From NCBI RefSeq assembly GCF_021018895.1, contig NC_079376.1:11833001-11897000 (forward strand): a stretch of DNA of 64,000 nucleotides, in the 5' to 3' direction. The notes under the pieces were generated by a model. That model worked only from the letters and a program-made list of their open reading frames with translations. It did not search any database and was not told the DNA's origin. This document shows, one piece after another, positions 10,855 to 21,236 of this stretch; positions within the stretch are counted from its first letter, which is position 1; each line of letters opens with the position of its first letter. The translations under genes and the position numbers were made by a program. The DNA is from Seriola aureovittata (lineage: Eukaryota > Chordata > Actinopteri > Carangiformes > Carangidae).

Positions 10855-13167
10855 ATGGCGACTGTCGGTGAGTGGCTAACCAGCTAATTCATTCTCTTAA
10901 ATTATGATATTCGTCAAGATTTTAATGACATCTTTTGTATTTTGAGTTACACAACCATCCGCTTCCTTTCCAGCATTAATAACACAAAACTAACCCAACA
11001 GGAGCTAACATTTCACCGTCCATGCTACGGAAGAAAGCCAAATAGCTAATGTTAGTAGCTCAGGTGCTAACCGCATTATTCTACTGTTTTGGCCCGTTTT
11101 TATCGGATCACGGTTCGGCTGTTGTTAACCAGATAAGCCGTATAACGTTACAAGCAGATGATATAAGAAGGATATGAGGTGACAGGATAATGGTGAGTGA
11201 CTGACGTGTCTTGCAGTGGAGCTGCTGAGTCTCTTGCTGGTGTCTTTGCTGTGGGGCTGCACCAACCCTTTCCTGAAGAGAGGTACAGATGGGTTAGAAA
11301 AGGTGACAGAGACCAACAGAGTGTCACAGCTACTGGCTGAGATCAAGTTTCTTTTCCTTAACATCAAGGTAAGCCTGATGTTATTTCTCCTTTGATATTG
11401 TATATATGCGAAATCATTACTTTTCCTTATAATTGGTTATATTTCACCCTCTCCCTTGTCCAGTACCTGATCCCTTTTCTTCTGAACCAGAGTGGCTCTT
11501 TGATCTACTATTATACACTTTCCACCTCAGGTGAGTCATGCACTTGAGGTTTGTCTTCATCACTGTCTAATGGTAGCTTCTGTAATACTGAAAAAATATA
11601 GGGTTCATTTGTAACACAGGCTAGGAGCCCTTTCACAGCAGACATTTAAACTTGTCCTAGCATTAAAAGCACAGGTGTAACTAATAACATCAATCATAGC
11701 ACGGTTTCATCATTGACTCACCTAAATATAATGTAGCTGTCATCAGTGTGATTACTTACACCTGTGCTTTTCCAGCCATGACACATCAAATATGCCATGA
11801 GGAATTTATTTGTTCACATCATGTGGGGTGGATGGTAGAGACTGGAAAGATCCCCATGCTGATTGTGTAAGGATTAAAATGATGTGCATTGCCAATATAA
11901 CTACATAGCAATTAAATTAGGGTTTGATTACACGAAACAATGGTATTTGGTATCCATATGTTTATTTTTCAGGAAATTTCAAATTAATAAGCGACAAGTC
12001 AGATGTATTTGACCTTTCAGAAGAATCTGAGTTTGACAGTCACATTTATGACTTCGAAGTTGACATGAACACTATTTACAAGTCAGAAATTCATACCCTG
12101 CGTGTCCTCTTAAGACCAGAGTCTGCAACCAATGGTTATTTTTAATACTGAATCATCTGATTTTTTTTAAAAAATGCTAATCACAATTCTTTAGAGCGAA
12201 AGTTGTTCATTTGAAACTGCTTTTTTAGACCGACCAACATTGGAAAATTTATATAATATATAATTAATATTTAATTTACTATGATTTAAGAAGAGGCAAA
12301 GCAGCAAATCCTCACATTTGATGATTTGGAACATAAAAGTATTTGGCATTTTTGCTTGAAAAATTACTTTAACAGGATTATCAAAATAATTGCTAATATG
12401 TTTTCTGTTGATTTTCCAAATCCCACTTAATTCTAATACTCATATTCCTCTTAAGTCTTTTTTTCTTCCTTTTTTCCTACTCAGAGCACAACATTCTGTG
12501 CTGGACATTCTCCATTTGGTGTTTTGCATTAGACCATGTTTTTATGAAGTGAATGATGAGTTTAAACCAGGGCAGATGGTAAGATGTTGGCAAATGTTAT
12601 ATCAATTTTCTCTCACTTTCTTCCTATCCAGAGTTATCGCTTGTTGTTCCAGTGGCCAACTCTCTCACCTTCCTTTGCACTCTGCTCACAGGCAAGCTAC
12701 TGGGTGAAGAATTTGGAGGCAAACGTAAGACACACATGATACACATGTGATACTGATAGATTATCACAGCCAGTGATATTGATTCCCATAACAACAGATC
12801 CAGGAATTTAGATGATACAAGCTGTAGGCTCAAACACTGGAACACATTTAGAGATTTTAGTGACTAATTCAGCAAAGTCATATAAACAAGACACAACTGA
12901 TATTTACTCAACATTAATTTAGTGGCTTGTGAATACATTACTGAGCAGTTAATTCCCTCCTCTCCTTGAAGAATACTCTACTGGTTGTGTTATGTTTTCT
13001 TTTTTTTTTACTTTCATTTTCTGTCAAATCCTCCCCCACACACCTCTCTCTCTGCAGAGGCAGTCGTAGGAATGTTTCTCACCATGGCAGGCATCACTCT
13101 GTGTGTTATAAGCTCCATCGACGACCAAGACACTGGGAAGCAGGATATGGCTCAGCCTGTGCACTAA
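10855..13167 (+). CDS. tmem234: TMEM234, four-helix membrane protein of the DMT/EamA-like type
   Basis: Five exons: 10855-10867, 11217-11368, 11464-11530, 12632-12724 and 13058-13167. All junctions are GT-AG, the phases agree, and the product is 144 aa. It starts MATVVELLSLLLVSLLWGCT. Hydrophobic helices lie at about residues 5-19, 59-77, 80-101 and 109-128. The signatures LKRGTDGLEKV, FLLNQSGSLIYYYTL, VPVANSLTF and GKLLGEEFGGK match the vertebrate TMEM234 pattern (human: PFLLNQCGSLLYYLTL and GKALGEDIGGKRAVAGM, from memory). The family resembles a half-size drug/metabolite transporter; its biochemical role is poorly known, though zebrafish work linked it to the kidney filtration barrier. It lies tail to tail with DCDC2B, as in human. 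The first coding exon holds only 13 nt. Confidence 0.95.
11632..11830. repeat. short inverted-repeat dispersed element in TMEM234 intron 3
   Basis: A perfect 16-bp inverted repeat, AAAAGCACAGGTGTAA at 11665-11680 and its reverse complement at 11756-11771, encloses about 75 bp. The same 16-mer recurs at 53104-53119 with matching flanking sequence, so this is a dispersed element, probably a non-autonomous DNA transposon. Confidence 0.6.
12288..12417. mobile_element. fragment of a hAT-like MITE common in teleosts
   Basis: The segment reads AGCAAATCCTCACATTTGAT, then ...GGCATTTTTGCTTGAAAAAT..., ...ATTATCAAAATAATTGC... and ...TTTTCTGTTGATT. This phrase order is that of a very common fish repeat whose full form ends in a GATTAATCG...GCAGCTC terminus (recognised from memory). 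It lies in TMEM234 intron 3. Further copies in this window are at about 22418-22650, 38979-39090 and 58709-59046. Confidence 0.55.
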
Positions 13168-13940
13168 CAGAGATCAGATTGAATGGAAATTCTTCTGTAC
13201 CTTCAAATGATTCCTTAGAAGGGAAGGAGAAAAGGGCATGGCAGAGTTAGAGCAGGACTGCAGGGGGCAATTTAGATTCCGGCAACGTCTCCTCAAAGCA
13301 ACGGTTCTGGTGGGAGAACTGTGCCTGAATGAACTCAGCGTGAGCTTCAGAAGATGAAGTTGAAGGGGAAGCGGGTTCATGTAGGGTTCACCGCAGAGCT
13401 AGATTAGATTTATGATGCTCACATAAAAATCAGTGGTTGGTGGTTGTTAACTTTTAAACACTCTGCTGCCCCACCATGTGACTGGTATCTGCATAAAAAT
13501 AGGGACCACTGTCAAATAAGGCTGGAGTTTGAAATGGACCAATTAGATGTCACCTCCTGGTTAAGCAGGGGCATTTTACTGCTGCTTCTTTCTGTCTGCT
13601 GTGATGTGTGTTAAGCACAGAAGAGGACAAATTGCTGTATAGCAGGGGGATAATGCTTTTTTTCCTTGTATACATGATGTATTACTGAGGTAGACGTACC
13701 ACTGTTATTTTTATAAAGTGAAATTTTCTTTCTTTGTGAAGGAAGAGTAATAAAAGACTTAGTTGCTATAAGGGTGAGTGACCTTGATTGACCACAAGTT
13801 GTTCAGTATTCAGAAATAAATTACATCCATAGTAATATATATTTTTATTGTCACAGTATTTAATTGACGCAGAGCACTGTACAGATGACTTTGTTATTGT
13901 TGCATCTATTCAGCTTGTCGTGTAGCTGATGTTTTAATAA
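13168..13940 (+). other. 3' untranslated region of TMEM234 and polyadenylation signals
   Basis: The TAA of TMEM234 ends at 13167. Candidate AATAAA signals lie at 13749-13754, about 13816-13821 and about 13936-13941. On the opposite strand a TTTATT at about 13844 reads as AATAAA for a minus-strand transcript. The 3' ends of TMEM234 and DCDC2B may therefore overlap. Confidence 0.5.
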
Positions 13941-14209
13941 TAAATTGTTGGCAAAACATGATTGTTCATCTGTGCTTTTCTCCAAATCAAAATACAGTTA
14001 GGCTTTAAATGTCCCAAAACACTGTTTCTTTCGTACATATTGTAATATTGTAAATGTAATTAATTGCATCATTGATCATCTACTCAATATCTGCATCAGA
14101 ATTATCCCTGTAAAACAGGATGGACACAATATCTTAAACACTTGCACGATATAATGCAAAACCCTGTAACAAATGCAGCCTTTGTGAAGCTTACAATCTG
14201 TTTTTTTTT

Positions 14210-14645
14210 TTTTTATTGGCCACACAAGCAGTGTGGCAACCTGATGCACCACTCTCGACAGCTGTCAGACAGATTGCTATAAAAGAGAATCAATCCCACT
14301 GAGTTTGGTGATGACATTTCCTCGAGTGCCTCCAACAGGTTGGCATTTGTTGTTTCTAGTTTAATGCCTCATCAACTGTTGGATGAATTGCTATGGCATT
14401 ATATACACATTCATGTCCCCACCTCAGGATGAAGTGTCATATCTTTGGTGATCCTCTAACAAAATTTCAGTTGGTCCAATACTTTGGTTTATAAACAAAT
14501 ACCTGCATAACCAATAATATTCTTCCTCAGCTGTACTTTGTGTTTACTGCTAATGTGAGCATGCTAAGTGAGCACAGTGAGGTTAGCATTTAGTGCCACT
14601 GTGCCAACATACAGCCTTAAAAAAGCTGCTTGCATGGCTGTAGGC
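14210..14645 (-). mobile_element. degraded dispersed repeat, LINE/SINE 3'-region type
   Basis: Read on the minus strand, the segment contains AGGATCACCAAAGATATGAC, CATCCTGAGGTGGGGACATG, a CATGAATGTGT phrase and a CATAGCAATTCATCCAACAG phrase. On the plus strand it ends with GTGAGCATGCTAAGTGAGCA and ...GTTAGCATTTAGTGCCACTG. These phrases (rapid-fire 'caccaaagt...catcctctgggg...atgaatgt...gcaatccatccaatagtt') belong to a repeat that is very frequent in percomorph fish; I recognise it but cannot name its family with certainty. It lies between TMEM234 and the last DCDC2B exon. A short related fragment is at about 42165-42235. Confidence 0.6.
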
Positions 14646-14927
14646 TTCTTGTTTTCTTGAGGAGAGGTGTTGATTTTCCTGTGTGATCATTTTCAGGGTC
14701 AGTTTTATGGAGTTGTTGCAGTGGTTTGTATTGTGCTTGAGTTTGAGTTGAGTTTATGATATTGTGTCCTTCTTATTTTATCTGAGCAAGTTCCCATTTT
14801 TGTCTTCTAAAGAAAACAACATTTATGAAAGTTGTTCTTGGCTCGATACCACAGTTAAAGTACTACGAGTGATAACATTCATGTAGCCACATGGGTCACG
14901 CTGAAGCAGCAAACAGTAAATGCTTGG

Positions 14928-17343
14928 TTATCTGCCGTGCTTTTGGCCGATGTGACCTCTGATGAATCCTTTGTGCTTCACAAGTCGTCCTGATGATGGT
15001 TCTGTTCTGCTGTATTTGACAGGACGTCCTGTTGGCTGTCCTGTTAGAGCAAATGATTCAAACAGCGTAATCAAGCAGACATTTTCATCGGGCCTTGTTA
15101 CAGAAAAAAAATGGTCATGCACTGATTTAAGATGGGAGGTGGGTAAACTTGCCTTTTCTCCCCTGTTCTTTCCCTGAGAGCTGGACGATGAAGGCCTTGA
15201 CGTTGAAGTTGTGTGCTTCAGCTCAGGTTCCTTTTGAAATGAAAGTCACATTGGTGACTAATTTTTATGTATCCGTATACGACTGAATGTAAGCTGTTAC
15301 ATATTGCTTTAAGCAGTTGGGTTAGGGTTAGTTGTGTGTACCAGTATTTCAGCAGCAGATTTCTCAGCCCTGGCAGAGTCTTTTGTCTGTTCCACACCAT
15401 TTTGTTCAGATGACTGAGCCTTTTATAGAACAAAAAGATGATATTCTGAACCCATTTACACATAAAAAGTCATCTGAACCTTTTCAGTTGGACACTTGTA
15501 TTCTGATTATCTAAATGTAACCACCCACTCGCACATACTTTACCTGTTTTCCATTGTATTTGTGTGGGTGCTCTCTCTCATTGTGCTGCTCGATCTTTAT
15601 AATTTGTGCATCTCTCTTGAGAAAAACAGAACAAGGTTTCATGTGTTTGTTTTTTTCCCACACGCTGAAGACAGTGTCATCAGTGTTTATGACAGTGACA
15701 AAATCATTTTACTTTACATGGAAATGAAGGAATTATAACGCAGAGAACTTGCAATGACTTTTGGACTGGTTTGGTTTGATTGCGCTCTTTACTTTTCCAT
15801 TTTCAGATGAAAGTATGTCACATATTCATCACTCACATTGTGTAGATTTTAATCTAGCAAGGCCACACTAATGCATAAATACATGAAATATTATTCCACC
15901 CAGACTATCATGGATCCACCACCTTCTGGAATTGATCATTTTCTAAATTATACCCTCAGTGAATGAATACGAAAAAATGACTTGAGTCACGTCTACCTGC
16001 TTTGTGCTGTGCGGAGGATCGTTTGTGTTGTTGAGTTCCTCATCCTCCACCACCTCTGCCACTCTCTTGGAGGAATTGAGAGACAGATTTAGATTTAGTG
16101 CTTTAAGCATATACTTACATGTAATAAACTTATCTCCTTGACTGATATTTTAACATTTAATAGCAGCATTGTACCACACAGGTATAAGACTTAATGAACA
16201 CAGAGATGACTGGTACATTAACCTGGTCAACAGGAAGCTCTGTAGCTGTGTTCTCATCCTCCTTCACCTCCTCGGCTCCTCGTACCTCGTCTCTCCTCCT
16301 CCGTGCTGCTCTTTTAAATACGCTAGGCTGGACTGTGATAAACAGACATCGAAAAACTGCTGCTGCTTTACTCGTTAACAAAAAAATATATATTCATGCT
16401 CCTTTTGAATGTGAAGACATTCGATTTTAAATGAGATAAAATTAGATTCGATAGGGAGCTCCTGACCAGATCCATTACTGAGTGGCAGTCTTGTCTGTCC
16501 TCTGTTTTTGTGGATCTTGACCGGCCTGGCAAAGAACGCAGACGTCTCCTCTGCTCCCTGTCTCCTGCTCCTCTGCTGCGTGGCTTGTGGAGGTGCAGCC
16601 TCATCTCCTGTTGACTTCACCCTCCGACCATCAGACTGAAATTCACAGGATGCAACTGAATATTACACATAGAAAAAGAAAAAAAAGCTCCCTGCAGTGT
16701 TTGTCTCACTAGTGTATTGAATGTGTTAGGCAGTGTACACCAAACAAATTAACAGTCCTGATATAGCTTCTGTAGTGTGAAAACTAGACAGAGGAGGATT
16801 GTTTTTTTACCTCTGGGGAGTCGAGGAGAGCTGAGTCACTGTACTGGTCTTCTGGACCGCTTCCTGCTTTCCCGTTCTGAGAGGAAACACACAAATTAAC
16901 TGTAGGTTGTAGTATGACAATTAAAATAAGGTGAGTGAATGGCAGTATTAACTGAAGGTACCTCAGTTCTCTTCAACAGCCTTCTCTTTCCTGGGTAATA
17001 TCTGCAAAATGAAGACAAAGCACTGTGATGTGAAGAAAGCAAGAGATAAAAATGCACAGTATCTTTGTTGGTGTGCACAGATGCACACCAACATGTGTCT
17101 TTACACACACTCACAGAGGACCTTGCATAACAATACCTCTCCGTAGCTTTTGAAACCAACAGCTCCACATATGGAAGTTTCTTGAACCTCTCGGTTCCCA
17201 CGGCAACGTAGCAGTGGCCAGTCTCCAGCTCCCCAGCTGAGGACACAGTTGCTCCTTCCAAAGAGCACAACCTGGTGAAGCAAAGGCGTTAGAGAGGTAT
17301 TCAGTGGATTTCTCTCCCACTCTTTATTTGTAATTCCACAGAG

Positions 17344-17384
<41 letters not shown>

Positions 17385-20036
17385 TTGTGTCTGCCTGTCT
17401 GTCGGTGTCACTGACCTGCGCACAGCTCCGGTTCGTAGGCTGACCTTTTCTGTGACCAGACTCAGGATCTGCTCCAGATCCTGCTGCATGCTCCGAGGAA
17501 TGATGAATCGAAATGGTGGACACAGGAGATCTCCATTACGGAAAACACTGGACAAAAGCGTTAAAGGAGGAGTTCACTTTTTTTTTTCAAGTTTGTCTTA
17601 AACAATACTCATTTGCCCATAAAAATGTTTTTTGGTCGCTGTAATTGTTCCTCCTGTCTCTACTGGTCATAACGAGATCTCCTCCTAATGTTATTCCAGT
17701 GTAAGACACGGGAAACACAATCTACTGCGCTGGTTCGGTGGACAAATGCATTTGGAATTCAAGCCACCGAGAGACGGAGACCGCATTTAAAAACACAGTT
17801 TATTTAGAAGATGCCAATTTGATTTGACTAAGTCTGACTGCTGAGGCCTCAGACTATCCTTGGCTCAACTTCGTAGAGTCACATCCAGTACGGATGCGAG
17901 AAACAATTACAGCAATAGATGTCAATATACATAATTAATTTTAAAACAGACTTTAAAACATGTGAAGCTATCCTTTAAAGAAAGTCTCTCCCAGATACTA
18001 TCTATATGTGCTATGGATAGTTAGATGTGTGTGTTTGCCTGTAGTTTGACCAACTCACTGTATAATGCAAGGTACAGGTATAAACTTCCTCCATTTAGCT
18101 GAAACATTTGGCCTCTGGGTTACTTTAGCCTGGAGGGGACATTCAGAAAATCAGATGCATGGCACAGCAGAACATCATAATCTTGTCATTTTCTCTGCAA
18201 TACTGAAAATTCCCTCATTAGATTTACGTCACTCGTGTCCTTCACATCAATTACACTGCACGTCCATCAAAGCAAAATCAGTTATCCCAAATGTGAAATG
18301 ACTGACTAACTATTCTGCTCATGTCAGCTCGAAAGCTGCAGCCATGGAAACTAAACGTCACTTCAAGGCTTCTTCAATGGCACTTTCACACGCTGCATTT
18401 GATCTGAGCTGGGCTCTTCTCTGAGAAATCTGGAGCCAATATCCGCGTCTGCTTCCGATAACCCAGCTAGAATAAATCAATCAACTCAGAACAAAAGCTG
18501 ACATTGATCATCTTCCCTTATTGTTTTTTACTTTGAAAGGGCAGACATTTAATGCATTGACAGTGTGTCTGAGCAGAGAGTGAGGCATGGGGATGTGAAT
18601 ATGGGCATGAGGCCTGCCCAGACATGCACATAGCCCTGATAACACTGTGTGCAAGCATAACTCTTTGTTTCACCAGCAGGATCAAACACACTCTTATATG
18701 GACACACTTCCTCCTGCATGGCTCCACAGCAACCACAACACAGGCATTTAAGACTTTAAAACCTGAGACTCTAGCTCAAAAAAAAAAAAATCTTCTTTCC
18801 AAATGGCAGACACCCAAGGCACACACAATTACTCTCCACTCTTTTATGTTTTGCAGAAAAGTAACACATTGCTTAAGACTGAGAGCACACTCTGCATCTG
18901 AACACTCATTCCTGCCAGCTGGTCAGAATACAAAGCGAGCACTTGTCAGCTTGAGTGGCTCTGTGTGTGTGTGTGTGTGTGTGTGTGTTGCTTCTGCCTG
19001 CATACAGTAAGACTACCATCCTCCTGTCAATTGACAGAAAAGAAAAGTTTAAATTCTAATCAATAAAGAGAAACAGATCATAAGCTTTGATACAATCTGG
19101 GGATTTCTAATCTCTGATGAGCTCCAGATATAATTACTGAATCTAATGTCACATGAGAGCCTTGAAAAGCCACCCCGACAGACTGGTTGATGGACAACAC
19201 AATCATTAGCCTATTTTTTATTGTAATTTACATGACAACCAGTGACATCAATGGGAAGGTACACGCAAAGGGTGACCTGTGCGCACTCACACACACACAA
19301 ACAAAGTAATCTAATCTAACTAATGCCAACATAACAATGTCATCACATTTATAGGCAAATATGAGCTCAGCTCAGTAATGGAAAATCCTGCACTCAATTT
19401 CCTATTTGACTTGGCAAGAGCTCAAATGGATCAATTCGATAAGAGCAGTGCGACCTGGTGGTGCATTCCTCATTCCTCCTGGTTAGACTGGGATTAATGA
19501 GTTATGGACTGTGCTGTAAACTTAAAAAAAAAAGGAAGCAGCCCATGTGAGAAAATAAAAGCCTACCTGGGTTTCTTTGTGGGCAGCAGGCTGCTTTTTT
19601 GCTCCTACGTTCAGGTAGCTATACATGAAGACAGCACATGACAAGAAAAGCCAACAACAAATTCATTTACTGTTATTTTAGAGACAGAATGTCTTCTATT
19701 AATGGATCTTGACCCCCCCAGTATCAGCTCTGTAAATGGCTTTTGTACTCACTCCAGTTTCTTGAACCTTTCATAGCCCGCAGCAACATACTGGGCTCCT
19801 GTCTGAAGGTCCTGGAGGTCTGCGACCCTGTGGCCCTGCCTGGGGGTGTACAAAGTCCTGACGGCAAGCGGTGCACCGATGTTCTGGGTCACTTCATTGA
19901 GAAAAGCTTCCATAGTGGCCACTTGACGCTGGTTGACCACGAACCTCCGTCCATTGTAGAAGGGGTCACCATTCCTGTACACCATCACGCTCTTCACCGG
20001 AGGCAGGACAGTTGTGGCTGCAGTGCTCGCAGCCAT
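14928..20036 (-). CDS. dcdc2b: DCDC2B, tandem doublecortin-domain protein
   Basis: Minus-strand exons in order: 19753-20036, 19567-19618, 18059-18114, 17416-17547, 17137-17271, 16962-17001, 16811-16876, 16467-16635, 16223-16332, 15997-16065 and, tentatively, 14928-15230. All phases agree, giving 471 aa. DCX domain 1 spans about residues 15-97 ([20 protein letters not shown]... ending GYERFKKL). DCX domain 2 spans about 127-212 ([20 protein letters not shown]... ending [15 protein letters not shown]). The 56-nt third exon supplies [17 protein letters not shown] before domain 2, close to the NVSARFRK linker of DCDC2. Such domains bind tubulin and stabilise microtubules, often in cilia. The acidic, basic-patch C-terminus includes SAFFARP, which I recall in human DCDC2B as SAFYARP. 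The start has a purine at -3 and G at +4. The last exon rests only on phase and a weak acceptor, and it makes the protein longer than the human one (about 350 aa). Confidence 0.92.
17344..17384. repeat. compound (TA)n(TG)n microsatellite
   Basis: Alternating TA for about 26 bp followed by TG for about 14 bp, within DCDC2B intron 4. Confidence 0.95.
17560..17978. mobile_element. non-autonomous dispersed repeat (MITE/SINE-like) abutting DCDC2B exon 4
   Basis: The segment opens with TTAAAGGAGGAGTTCACTTT and closes with ...GAAGCTATCCTTTAA, so the ends carry a short inverted TTAAAGGA. Internal phrases such as TTTTTTCAAGTTTGTCTTAA, GCCCATAAAAATG, GCTGTAATTGTTCCTCCTGT and TGAGGCCTCAGAC are those of a repeat common in teleosts (recognised from memory). 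On the minus strand its end lies only about 12 bp upstream of the DCDC2B exon 4 acceptor (AG at 17549-17548). Confidence 0.6.
18962..18989. repeat. (TG)n microsatellite
   Basis: About 14 TG units in DCDC2B intron 2. Confidence 0.95.
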
Positions 20037-20063
20037 CTCTGGGCCAGCTGTTACTGCCAGAGT

Positions 20064-20101
<38 letters not shown>

Positions 20102-20110
20102 CACATTATT
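20037..20110 (-). other. DCDC2B 5' leader with (TG)n array
   Basis: On the minus strand a run of about 18 TG units (20065-20101) ends roughly 29 nt before the chosen DCDC2B start codon. A CTGGCCCAG just before the ATG could also act as a splice acceptor, so the true 5' leader could lie further upstream. Confidence 0.5.
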
Positions 20111-21060
20111 ATCTCCCATCATGTAGTTTCCAGTTACATTTTTTGACCATTTTCATACAGCAGATACACTCCACAGTTTTTGGATCACACTTGTTCAACA
20201 ATCACACATTAATACAAACACATGATCTTTGATCCATACACACTGCTCAGTCAGTCACAAGCCTGGTGGAGGATGAAGCAGGGAAATCGCAGGATTGAAG
20301 GCAAAGGTGAAAATTAGTCCCTTCTGTTGTTGTGGTCTGTCTGGACTCCCACACACGTTCTGCTCCTCTCTGTCCCCCTTACACACACACACACACACAC
20401 ACACACTACTCCACTGACGGCGGTAAGTATTTCCTGGTTGCTATGGCAGCACAGCCAGCAATGACTGGCTTTGCTGGCCAAACCATCGGCAGCAACCACA
20501 ACAAAAGAGACAGACAAGAGGAGGGGAGAATGGGTGGGTCGCTGTGTTGTGAAGCTGAATCAATAAGATAACTTCTACACCCAGTTGTCTTTATTTTCCT
20601 AAAAACCATTACCAAATACATCAGGGGAATTAAGCAAGCAATCAATTAAGGGCAAGCAAGCGTTAAGAACCACAAGGTGACAGAACCATTGCTGAAAATC
20701 CTGAAAAATTATTATTTTTAGCTTTAAAATGCTTCTTTCCTGGGGTGCTCTTTAATGACATTAATACCATAAGACAACTGCATCTTAATAGGAGACTCTT
20801 GCATGAATATTTGTAAGATGAACACCTCATGTGATAAGTGAGAGCTCATTCATTGTAATCCAAATGGGAAATTTGAGCTTCTGTGAGACAAAACACAAAC
20901 TTGTTTAGAGCTGAGGATCCTCCCATGAATTCCTTTCAATACAGCTTCCTCTTACACGATAGTTAACTACCTCAGGCTCTCGCGATTTATGCAAAGAGGA
21001 TCATATAAGTAAAAACAAGTGCAGTGACAAAAACAAGAGAAAGAAACCATTTTAGAAAAA
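20110..21060. other. intergenic region between DCDC2B and IQCC
   Basis: The stretch holds a (CA)n run at about 20380-20405 and unremarkable sequence otherwise. It must contain the promoter of DCDC2B, because both genes are on the minus strand; no core promoter element stands out. Confidence 0.5.
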
Positions 21061-21065
21061 TATCA

Positions 21066-21071
21066 TTTATT
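21066..21071 (-). terminator. polyadenylation signal of IQCC
   Basis: TTTATT on the plus strand is AATAAA on the minus strand. It lies 166 bp beyond the IQCC stop codon, followed by AT-rich sequence, which suits a short 3' untranslated region. Confidence 0.6.
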
Positions 21072-21236
21072 CATAATTTTACATTAACAAATAACATACA
21101 CAGTACAGGTTTGGTCAAGCACATGATAAATACTTTTTGAAAGCAATTATTTTAAATATAGGTATAATAACAGGTTAAACGTGCAGTTAGAGTGAGGGCT
21201 TCACATTATCAAGTCCAGTTCATATTACTTCTGCTG

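Noticed and set aside
11924..12145. 73-aa acidic open frame on the plus strand (…SDVFDLSEESEFDSHIYDFE…)
   Set aside because: It lies inside TMEM234 intron 3, has no splice context linking it to neighbouring exons, and shows no family resemblance.
15317..15330. Telomere-like GGGTTAGGGTTAG
   Set aside because: Only about two units; too short to be an interstitial telomeric array.
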